A DNA stretch of 6,297 nt. It comes from Chitinophagaceae bacterium. GTDB lineage: Bacteria; Bacteroidota; Bacteroidia; Chitinophagales; Chitinophagaceae. The position numbers were made by a program, and so were the translations under genes. The DNA lies in contig JALOMZ010000119.1 of NCBI GenBank assembly GCA_025455205.1, positions 1 to 6,297 of the forward strand, read 5' to 3'. Numbering within the stretch: the first letter of the stretch is position 1; each line of letters opens with the position of its first letter. Below, in pieces: positions 1-6,297 of this stretch. The notes under the pieces are model-generated. The model was not told the origin of the DNA. It saw nothing but the letters and a program-made list of their open reading frames with translations, and made no database searches.

Positions 1-2133
1 AAGAACCGCTTCTACATGGGCATAGGCTATACCATGGACGAGGGCGTGGTGCTGCATGAGAAACTGCAGAAAATGATGATCAATATCAACGATGAATTCC
101 GCCTAACGAAGAATATCAAAGTGGGCTTCACCCTCAGCGGAGTTCGGCAGAAGTTACCATATGGAGCCGCTAACGGCCTGCTCTTTGATGCCCGCCGCGT
201 GCTGCCCATCACGCCACCTACCACCAGCGTGAATATTAGCGCCGACCCCAGCAAGCCCCAGTTCCAGGATTATTATACCGAACTGGCCATTCAGGCCGCA
301 CAGATCGGCAACCCCCTGATGAACCTCAACAACAAGTGGGATAAGGAACTGCGTTATGAAAACCGCCTGGTAAGCAGCGTATATGTTGATTTCAACTTCC
401 TGAAGAATTTCAACTGGCGCAGCACGTTCTACGTAGACCGCAGCAACCTCGACAGCCGCGGGTACAACCCCATCATCTATACCTACAACCCGGCTGTGGG
501 CGGCCAACCCTATGTTGACCGCAATAACCGCACTACTTCGGTATATGAGAATGCAGAAACCTGGTCCAAGTACCAGCAGGATCATATCCTCACTTACAAG
601 AAGAACTTTGGTGATCATGGTTTGACGGCCATGGCAGGTTTCACTACCTATTATTTCGGCTATCAGGGTCTTTTTGCCACTGCCAGCCAGTCCACTACCG
701 GCGACCCGATTCCCAACGACAAGCGTTTCTGGTACATCGACAACGGTTTTGTTGACCTCTCCACCCGCCGCAGTTCCTCCGGACAAAGCGAGCGTACTAC
801 TGTTTCCGGCCTGATCCGGGCCCTCTACAACTACAAGGGCAAGTACATGCTCAATGCTTCCTTCCGCCAGGATGGCAGCTCGGCCTGGAGGCCTGAGAAT
901 GACCAGTGGCAGAGCTTCTATTCTGTGGGCGCCGCCTGGGAAGCCACCAAGGAAGGCTTCATGCAGAACCAGAAGATATTCGACTACCTGAAAGTGAAAG
1001 CCAGCTGGGGTGTGCTGGGTGTTCAAAACACCTATGGCTTTGCCTATCCGGCCTATCCGGCCCTGCAAACCGGCAATACCGCCGTGTTTGGCGAAGTGAT
1101 TGCACCGGCCTATTCGCTGGCCTACAACGTGGATCCCAACCTGCGCTGGGAATCGGTGAACGCCATTGATGCGGGTGTTGAATTCAATATGCTGCAAAAC
1201 AGGCTGCATGTGGAAGCCACCTACTACAGCAAAACCACCGAAGACCTGCTGAGCCTGGTACCCGATGGCAACAATCGCCAGCGCCTGAGCAATATCGGCA
1301 CACTCTACAACAAGGGCGTTGAACTGGCTGCCAGCTATACCCATTCCTTCAACAAGGACCTCACCCTGACGGTAGGTGGCAATATCACCACCTTCAGCAA
1401 TGAAATGGGTGATATCGCCTTCAAGCTGACCGCCAGCGAGGAAAGGCCCAACCAAACCGAAGCCGGCTATCCCATCGGATATTTCTATGGCTACGTGGTG
1501 GAAGGCATCTACCAGAGCTATGCCGACAAGCTGGCTTCGCCCACTGTAGTGGGTTATGAATACGGCCCCGGCGACTTCAAATACAAAGACATCAATGGCG
1601 ACGGCAAGATTGATGCCACCGACCGCACCATGATCGGCAACCCCACGGCTGATTTCATCTATGGCGCCAACCTGAATCTCACCTACAAGAACTTCGACTT
1701 CAGCGTAGACCTGAACGGTTCATATGGCAACGAGATCTACCGCTACTGGGGAAGCTCTGAACTGCCTTTCACGGTGTTCAACTATCCCAAGTTCAAGATG
1801 AACCGCTGGCGGGGCGAGGGAACCAGCAACTGGGATCCAATCATCGCCTCCAACCGCGCCATCAACCGCCTGCCCAGTACCTACGGCATTGAAGATGGCA
1901 GCTACATCCGCCTGCGCAATATCCAGATCGGCTACAATTTCAGTCCGCAGGCTTTGGCCAAGGCCAAGATCAAGAGCTTCCGCGTATTCGTGAATGCCCA
2001 GAACCTCAAGACCTGGAAGAACAACTCCGGGTACACCCCTGAATACGGCGGTTCGCCCACTTCCTTCGGCATTGACAATGGCAACGGCCCGCTGCCGATG
2101 GTGGTAACCGGCGGTATCAACGTTAACTTCTAA
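1..2133 (+). CDS. SusC/RagA-family TonB-dependent outer-membrane transporter, 5'-truncated by the window
   Basis: The frame is open from base 1 (KNRFYMGIGYT...) and ends at TAA 2131-2133, giving about 710 residues. SusC-like proteins are usually near 1,000 residues, so the signal peptide, the carboxypeptidase-D-like domain and the plug should lie upstream; the ATG at base 16 is internal. What remains is beta-barrel: alternating aromatic/polar strands, the DINGDGKIDATDR segment at bases 1588-1626 that is a hallmark of SusC C-terminal halves, the SYIRLRNIQIGYNFS strand near 1900-1944, and a terminal Phe (GGINVNF) typical of outer-membrane barrels. Family knowledge: these proteins import oligosaccharides or peptides across the outer membrane using TonB energy, in complex with SusD. 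susD follows after 21 nt, so the two are almost certainly co-transcribed. Family assignment is firm; the substrate cannot be read from this sequence. Confidence 0.96.
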   Translation, partial: KNRFYMGIGYTMDEGVVLHEKLQKMMININDEFRLTKNIKVGFTLSGVRQKLPYGAANGLLFDARRVLPITPPTTSVNISADPSKPQFQDYYTELAIQAAQIGNPLMNLNNKWDKELRYENRLVSSVYVDFNFLKNFNWRSTFYVDRSNLDSRGYNPIIYTYNPAVGGQPYVDRNNRTTSVYENAETWSKYQQDHILTYKKNFGDHGLTAMAGFTTYYFGYQGLFATASQSTTGDPIPNDKRFWYIDNGFVDLSTRRSSSGQSERTTVSGLIRALYNYKGKYMLNASFRQDGSSAWRPENDQWQSFYSVGAAWEATKEGFMQNQKIFDYLKVKASWGVLGVQNTYGFAYPAYPALQTGNTAVFGEVIAPAYSLAYNVDPNLRWESVNAIDAGVEFNMLQNRLHVEATYYSKTTEDLLSLVPDGNNRQRLSNIGTLYNKGVELAASYTHSFNKDLTLTVGGNITTFSNEMGDIAFKLTASEERPNQTEAGYPIGYFYGYVVEGIYQSYADKLASPTVVGYEYGPGDFKYKDINGDGKIDATDRTMIGNPTADFIYGANLNLTYKNFDFSVDLNGSYGNEIYRYWGSSELPFTVFNYPKFKMNRWRGEGTSNWDPIIASNRAINRLPSTYGIEDGSYIRLRNIQIGYNFSPQALAKAKIKSFRVFVNAQNLKTWKNNSGYTPEYGGSPTSFGIDNGNGPLPMVVTGGINVNF

Positions 2134-2154
2134 CTGTAAAATCTATCACAGCAT

Positions 2155-3708
2155 ATGAAACAAGTATTAGCAAAGAGGAGCTTCCTGCTGGGGCTGATGG
2201 CGCTGGGTTTGGTGCTGAGCGGCTGCCAGAAGTTCCTGGACCGCAAGCCGCTCACGGCCACACTGGAAGACCTGAACCAGGGCGGCCTGGAAGGGCAGAT
2301 CTATGGGTTGTATGGCGCCATCCGTAACGGCGATATTGCCGGACAGGCTTTTGGCGGCATCCCCTGGCTGGGTCTCAATAACTTCCGCAGCGACGACAGC
2401 GAGAAGGGCAGCAGCGCTTCCGATGGTGCCGACTGGGGCGTGATCTACGACCAATTCCAGTATGTGAAAGACCATTGGAGTAATACCATCTACTGGGACC
2501 AGCACTATGTGCTCATTGGCCAGGCCAATACCGCCATTCAGATTGCCGACTCCCTGGGCCTGCATGATCCCGCGTCCAAGACCAACCGCGGTGAAGCCTA
2601 TTTCTTCCGTGCCTTCTCTTATTTCGATCTGGTAAGGACCTTCGGAGAAGTGCCCAAGATCGATTTCCGGGTGTACAATGCCACGGATGCCCAGGTAGCC
2701 AAATCTTCAGTGGATGAGATCTACGCCCTCATCTTCAAAGACCTCGATTCTGCGGTAGCCTACCTGCCCCTTAACTGGAACAACCCCTCCGGCAGCAGCC
2801 GCTTCCCCGGCCGCCTCACCCGGGGCGCTGCATTGACCCTGCGGGCCAAGGCAAAGCTGTACCGCGGCCAGTGGGCCTCGGCGCTGTCCGACTGCCAGCA
2901 GGTGATGAACTCCGGCCAGTATGCGCTCACCCCGCAATTCAAGAATATCTGGCTCGATGCGGGTGAGAACAATTCAGAATCCATTTTTGAGATCCAGGCC
3001 AATATCGGTGCCAATGGCGCTGACAACTACTTCAGCTGGCATGCCATTGCACAGGGTGTTCGTGGCTCCGGCGAATGGGACCTCGGCTGGGGCTGGAATA
3101 CGCCTACCTCCACCCTGGTGGATGCATGGGATCAGTTTGCCGGCGTAAATGCCAACCCCGCGCTGCCTGCGGATCCCCGCAAGAACGCCACCATCCTGTA
3201 TTCAGGCGGCCAGGACGACTACGGTCGCCAGGTGCCCAGCGTGCCCACCATTCCCCGCATGTACTGGAACAAGAAAGTGTATCCGGAACCTTCCAAACAA
3301 ACCTTCACCGGCAACCGCCAGGGGGGCTGGATCAACCAGCGCTGCCTCCGCTACGCCGATGTGTTGCTGATGGCAGCCGAAGCGGCCAATGAAGCAGGCA
3401 ACAGCCAGCTGGCGGTGGATTACCTGGAGATGGTGCGTGCGCGCGCCCGCAACAGCGGCAACAACGCCGCCGCCCTGCCCAAGGTGAACTTCCAAAGCAA
3501 GGAGCAGATGCGCACCGCCATTCAGAATGAGCGCCGGTTTGAACTGGCACTGGAAGGCGACCGCTTCTTTGACCTGGTACGCTGGGGACTGGCCACCACC
3601 GTGCTGGCTCCGAACGGATATACCAATAAGCACCGGTACTATCCCATTCCGCAGCAGGCCATCGACAATTCCGGCGGCAAGCTGAAACAAAACCCCGACT
3701 GGCAGTAA
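2155..3708 (+). CDS. SusD/RagB-family nutrient-binding outer-membrane lipoprotein
   Basis: Complete protein of 517 residues, a normal length for the family. The ATG at 2155 is supported by the signal peptide directly after it: basic start (K2, K7, R8), hydrophobic core, and lipobox LSGC with lipidated Cys24. The mature protein begins CQKFLDRKP, the classic SusD N-terminus. Other family hallmarks are the EAYFFRAFSYFDLVRTFGEVP helix around residues 148-168, RYADVLLMAAEA from residue 399, ERRFELALEGDRFFDLVRWG from about residue 459, and the closing YPIPQQAID at residues 496-504. Family knowledge: SusD is a mostly helical, TPR-containing surface lipoprotein that sits as a hinged lid on the SusC barrel and hands substrate to it. 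No Shine-Dalgarno sequence is visible in the 21-nt gap after susC, as is usual in Bacteroidota. The ligand is unknown; SusD proteins bind both glycans and peptides. Confidence 0.97.
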   Translation: MKQVLAKRSFLLGLMALGLVLSGCQKFLDRKPLTATLEDLNQGGLEGQIYGLYGAIRNGDIAGQAFGGIPWLGLNNFRSDDSEKGSSASDGADWGVIYDQFQYVKDHWSNTIYWDQHYVLIGQANTAIQIADSLGLHDPASKTNRGEAYFFRAFSYFDLVRTFGEVPKIDFRVYNATDAQVAKSSVDEIYALIFKDLDSAVAYLPLNWNNPSGSSRFPGRLTRGAALTLRAKAKLYRGQWASALSDCQQVMNSGQYALTPQFKNIWLDAGENNSESIFEIQANIGANGADNYFSWHAIAQGVRGSGEWDLGWGWNTPTSTLVDAWDQFAGVNANPALPADPRKNATILYSGGQDDYGRQVPSVPTIPRMYWNKKVYPEPSKQTFTGNRQGGWINQRCLRYADVLLMAAEAANEAGNSQLAVDYLEMVRARARNSGNNAAALPKVNFQSKEQMRTAIQNERRFELALEGDRFFDLVRWGLATTVLAPNGYTNKHRYYPIPQQAIDNSGGKLKQNPDWQ

Positions 3709-3715
3709 TCTATTT

Positions 3716-3754
3716 TGTTTGCTGCTGCCGGTATCATACCTGCAGCAGCAAACA
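3716..3754 (+). promoter_or_regulatory. Intergenic stem-loop between susD and the LamG lipoprotein gene
   Basis: Bases 3716-3728 (TGTTTGCTGCTGC) and 3742-3754 (GCAGCAGCAAACA) are perfect 13-bp reverse complements. The 13-base loop can pair further (GGT 3730-3732 with ACC 3738-3740). The hairpin starts 7 nt after the susD stop and ends 23 nt before the LamG start. No run of T follows the right arm (TCACCTACTTAATAAAG), so it is not a standard intrinsic terminator. By inference it is an mRNA-stabilising or processing hairpin, or a weak attenuator, that sets susCD expression relative to the downstream gene. The structure is clear; the function is not shown. Confidence 0.7.
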
Positions 3755-3777
3755 TCACCTACTTAATAAAGATCATT

Positions 3778-4641
3778 ATGTTCAAGACAAATATGCGCCT
3801 CCTGCTTCCGGGCCTGGCCCTGGCCGGCAGCCTGATGATCACAGGGTGCCAGAAAATGGAACGTCCTGCCATGGGCGATTACCCCAAAGACAGCAACCCG
3901 CCCGGCGGCCCGTTGAAATTTTTTGTGGCCTTCGATGGCAGCACCACCAACCCGCTGATGAATGCAGTGGACAGCATCAGGGCCAACTTTGCTGCCGATA
4001 ACCCCCTGCAATCGGTTGCCGGCATCAGCGGCAAGGCCGTACAGGGAGAAAACAAGAAGTTCATCAAATACGCCAAGCCCAACGACTGGGCCCGCGAAGC
4101 CAAGAGCTTCACCATCTCATTCTGGTACAAGCGCGATGGCCAGACCAAGAACAATACCGGCGGCAACGGACCGGAATACATCATGAGCTTCAAATCGAGC
4201 AATGGCCACTGGTCGGGCTCCAACCTGCTTGTTTTTCTGGAAGGCAATAACACGGCTGGCCAGGTGAAGGTGATGATGGCCGACAAGAGTAATCCCGTGA
4301 AGGATGGATGGTTCACCTGGGAAGGCGGTAACTCCATCCCGGGCCTGCTGAACAACCAATGGCACCATATTGCCCTGGTATACAATGCCAGCAACAAAAC
4401 GATGATCCTTTATGTAGATGGCGTTGCAAATCCCAACACCCGCAGCTGGGGACACAGCACTGATTTTGCTTTCGATGATTCCAAGATCACGGAAATGCGC
4501 GTTGGTTCCGGCCCCCAGGACAATATCAACTCCGACGACTGGCTGTCGTCCACGTACAAAGGAACCCTGGACCAGCTGCGCCTCTACACTTCGGCCCTCA
4601 CCGCCTCCGAAGTATCGGCCCTGTTCAGCGGTAAGAAGTAA
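3778..4641 (+). CDS. LamG-like (concanavalin A-fold) domain lipoprotein, candidate surface-binding protein
   Basis: Protein of 287 residues, stop TAA 4639-4641. The frame can be extended back to a TTG at 3715, but that would translate the intergenic hairpin. ATG 3778 is preferred because a lipoprotein signal follows at once: K3 and R7, hydrophobic stretch, lipobox ITGC with Cys24. After a short Pro/Gly-rich linker (about residues 25-45), the rest looks like one LamG/jellyroll domain: SFTISFWYKRDG (Trp116), NNQWHHIALVYN (Trp195-His196-His197), ILYVDG (Asp214), and the closing GTLDQLRLYTSALTASEVSALF, the usual last strand and helix of such domains. No catalytic motif is recognisable. Lying 69 nt after susD, it takes the position often held by surface glycan-binding proteins (SusE/SusF-like) in polysaccharide utilisation loci. 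A binding role is inferred; a glycosidase of the same fold cannot be fully excluded. Its mature start CQK matches that of the SusD protein. Confidence 0.88.
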   Translation: MFKTNMRLLLPGLALAGSLMITGCQKMERPAMGDYPKDSNPPGGPLKFFVAFDGSTTNPLMNAVDSIRANFAADNPLQSVAGISGKAVQGENKKFIKYAKPNDWAREAKSFTISFWYKRDGQTKNNTGGNGPEYIMSFKSSNGHWSGSNLLVFLEGNNTAGQVKVMMADKSNPVKDGWFTWEGGNSIPGLLNNQWHHIALVYNASNKTMILYVDGVANPNTRSWGHSTDFAFDDSKITEMRVGSGPQDNINSDDWLSSTYKGTLDQLRLYTSALTASEVSALFSGKK

Positions 4642-4675
4642 ATGAACATCGTTTTCATAAGCAGTTAGTTTTGGT

Positions 4676-4708
4676 AAAGGGCTGGTACAGGAATGTACGG
4701 CCCTTTTT
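4676..4708 (+). terminator. Intrinsic terminator after the LamG lipoprotein gene
   Basis: AAAGGGC (4676-4682) pairs perfectly with GCCCTTT (4700-4706). A second stem of GTAC (4685-4688) with GTAC (4695-4698) closes a six-base loop, and the T-run 4704-4708 (TTTTTATT) follows. It lies 34 nt past the LamG stop. On the opposite strand no T-run follows the stem, so it points along the + strand. It should end the susC-susD-LamG transcript and largely insulate the next gene. Confidence 0.85.
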
Positions 4709-4744
4709 ATTCTAACCGCATTCTTTATATTATAAGAAGATTAT

Positions 4745-6297
4745 ATGCGTTTTTCAGGTCTCAGGATGCTTGTGCTTATGGGCTGCATGATGTTAGCGGC
4801 AGCCTGGCTGCCTGGATGCCGTAAGAAAGAGGGCATGTTTGAGTCATTGCCTGCTTCCAGCACCGGCATCCATTTCGAGAACAAGCTGCTTAAAAAGGAC
4901 CTCTTCAATATCCTGTATTACCTCTACTACTACAATGGGGGAGGGGTGGCCGCCGGTGATGTAAACAACGACGGCCTGACCGACCTGTATTTCACCGCCA
5001 ACAACAAGGGCGGTAACAAACTCTATCTGAACAAGGGGGGCTTTCAATTTGAGGATATCACCGATGCCGCAGGCGTGGCCGGCAATGCCGACTGGAGCAG
5101 CGGCGTTACCATGGCCGATGTAAACGCCGATGGCCTGCTGGATATTTACGTATGTGCCGTGAGCAACCAATTTGGCCTGGAAGGGCATAATATGCTGTTC
5201 ATCAACAAAGGTGGTAACCGTTTTGAGGAACAGTCAGCTGCCTATGGCCTGCAGTTCAGTGGCCTCTCCACCCAGGCGGCCTTTTTTGATTATGACCACG
5301 ATGGCGACCTGGATTGTTACCTCCTGAATCATTCCAAGAAGCCGCACGCCAATGTGGTGGACACCATCAACCGGCGTCGTGTTGATCCGGTGGCCGGCGA
5401 CAGGCTTTACCGCAACGAAGCCAATACCGGAAAAAACACATTCACGGAAGTGGGTGCGCAGGCTGGCATCTACCAGAGCAACCTCGGCTATGGCCTGGGC
5501 CTGGCCGTGGCCGATTTCAACAATGATGGTTGGGAGGATATCTACGTAGGAAACGATTTTCACGAAAACGATTACTACTACCTCAACAACCAGGATGGAA
5601 CCTTCCGTGAAAGCGGCGCAGAGCATTTCAACCATTACAGCCGCTTCAGCATGGGCAACGATGCAGCAGATTTTGACAACGACGGACAGGTGGATGTGGT
5701 AACGGTAGACATGCTGCCGCCCGACGAAAAAACACTTAAAACCTACGGCAGTGATGAAAACCCCACGGTGTACCAGGTGAAGCTGGGCCGCAATGGGTAC
5801 CAGGACCAATATTCCCGCAACTGCCTGCAGCGCAACAACGGCAGTGGCAGCAGCTTCAGCGATGTGGCCCTCATGGCGGGCATTTCAGCTACTGACTGGA
5901 GTTGGTCGCCCCTGCTGGCCGATTTCGACAATGACGGCAACAAAGATCTCTTTGTATCCAGCGGCATTGTGAAGCGTCCGGTGGACATGGATTATGTACA
6001 GTTTGTAAGCGCCATGCAGGCCACCAAAGGGCTGGAGCAGACGGACAAATATGACGAAGAGACCATTGCCAAAATGCCTGATGGCAGCTCACACCCCTTC
6101 TTTTTCCGCTCAAACGGCAGCGGGCAATTCACCGATGTGAGTGAGGCCTGGGGCACCGCGGCTATGAAAGGCTACTTCAATGGCGCTGCCTATGCCGACC
6201 TGGACAACGACGGCCGGCTGGATGTGGTGATCAACAGCATTGATGCCCCGGCCGTAATACTGCGCAATAATACCCCTGCAGCACAACAATTAACCCT
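4745..6297 (+). CDS. VCBS/FG-GAP repeat (CRTAC1-like) lipoprotein, 3'-truncated by the window
   Basis: The frame starting at ATG 4745 stays open to the right edge: 517 codons plus two bases, no stop. The N-terminus is a lipoprotein signal (R2, R7, Met/Leu/Ala-rich core) with a probable lipobox LPGC, Cys25; Pro before Gly is less usual. Seven Asp-rich calcium-loop motifs begin at residues 72 (DVNNDG), 125 (DVNADG), 182 (DYDHDG), 257 (DFNNDG), 309 (DFDNDG), 393 (DFDNDG) and 485 (DLDNDG). Each is followed by a DL/DIY/DVV-type strand, and the 52-92 residue spacing suits integrin-like beta-propeller blades. The Tyr-rich YYLYYYNGGG segment (residues 58-67) before the first motif is also typical of this group. 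Family knowledge: Bacteroidota homologues are about 1,100 residues, often end in an ASPIC/UnbV domain, and often sit beside SusCD pairs; their function is poorly known. A terminator separates it from LamG, so it probably has its own promoter. Confidence 0.93.
   Translation, partial: MRFSGLRMLVLMGCMMLAAAWLPGCRKKEGMFESLPASSTGIHFENKLLKKDLFNILYYLYYYNGGGVAAGDVNNDGLTDLYFTANNKGGNKLYLNKGGFQFEDITDAAGVAGNADWSSGVTMADVNADGLLDIYVCAVSNQFGLEGHNMLFINKGGNRFEEQSAAYGLQFSGLSTQAAFFDYDHDGDLDCYLLNHSKKPHANVVDTINRRRVDPVAGDRLYRNEANTGKNTFTEVGAQAGIYQSNLGYGLGLAVADFNNDGWEDIYVGNDFHENDYYYLNNQDGTFRESGAEHFNHYSRFSMGNDAADFDNDGQVDVVTVDMLPPDEKTLKTYGSDENPTVYQVKLGRNGYQDQYSRNCLQRNNGSGSSFSDVALMAGISATDWSWSPLLADFDNDGNKDLFVSSGIVKRPVDMDYVQFVSAMQATKGLEQTDKYDEETIAKMPDGSSHPFFFRSNGSGQFTDVSEAWGTAAMKGYFNGAAYADLDNDGRLDVVINSIDAPAVILRNNTPAAQQLT

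Noticed and set aside
154..1455. 433-codon open frame on the - strand opposite susC
   Set aside because: It lies wholly antisense to a well-supported SusC coding region. Its translation is low-complexity Val/Gly/Ile/Ala-rich with no recognisable domain, as expected from a shadow of biased codon use.
3202..3690. 162-codon - strand frame opposite the 3' part of susD
   Set aside because: It is antisense to the strongly conserved SusD C-terminal motifs, has no domain of its own and no supporting intergenic context.
3711..3720. TATTTTGTTT before the LamG gene as a possible -7 promoter element
   Set aside because: The spacing does not fit TAnnTTTG, no -33 element is visible upstream, and the sequence overlaps the left arm of the hairpin.
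3715..3777. TTG-initiated N-terminal extension of the LamG protein
   Set aside because: It would add 21 residues encoded by the hairpin and displace the lipoprotein signal peptide, which begins exactly at ATG 3778.
4666..4673. TAGTTTTG, a match to the Bacteroidota -7 box TAnnTTTG
   Set aside because: No TTTG-type -33 element lies at the expected distance upstream, and a transcript starting here would run straight into the terminator at 4676-4708.
5234..5809. 191-codon open frame on the - strand opposite the VCBS gene
   Set aside because: The Val/Ile-rich translation is the antisense of repeated Asp/Asn codons (GAT, GAC, AAC). The + strand frame carries clear family motifs across the same bases.
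1..6297. Search for RNA genes, CRISPR arrays, insertion sequences, phage or defence genes
   Set aside because: Nothing found by eye: no regularly spaced repeats, no transposase or integrase motifs, no tRNA-like cloverleaf, and the longest gap between genes is 103 bases.

Overview
The window reads as part of a Bacteroidota chromosome, probably near the Chitinophaga group. This is inferred from protein families and gene style, not from a marker gene. It holds a SusC/SusD outer-membrane nutrient-uptake pair followed by two more lipoprotein genes, all on the + strand. Other signs agree: the SusD motifs are canonical, three successive proteins begin with lipoprotein signal peptides, no Shine-Dalgarno sequence is clear before any start, and one protein is a VCBS/FG-GAP lipoprotein of a type common in this phylum.

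Layout: (1) 1-2133 is the C-terminal ~710 residues of a SusC-like TonB-dependent transporter whose start lies upstream. (2) 2155-3708 is a complete SusD-like lipoprotein, 21 nt after susC. (3) 3716-3754 is a perfect 13-bp inverted repeat between susD and the next gene. (4) 3778-4641 is a LamG/concanavalin-fold lipoprotein of 287 residues, in the position where surface glycan-binding proteins are often found. (5) 4676-4708 is a good intrinsic terminator. (6) 4745-6297 is the N-terminal ~517 residues of a lipoprotein with seven Asp-rich calcium-binding (DxDxDG-type) motifs, open at the right edge.

Likely co-operation (inference): SusC forms the TonB-powered barrel, SusD the substrate-capturing lid, and the LamG lipoprotein an accessory surface binder. 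The VCBS protein is probably a separately transcribed neighbour, since a terminator lies between it and LamG. No glycoside hydrolase, peptidase, sulfatase, sigma/anti-sigma pair or other regulator is in the window, so the substrate cannot be named.

I see no tRNA, rRNA, CRISPR array, insertion sequence or phage gene. No non-coding stretch exceeds about 105 bases. I found no convincing evidence of an undescribed system. The points most worth a second look are the intergenic hairpin, the uncharacterised LamG lipoprotein, and the missing promoter of the VCBS gene.
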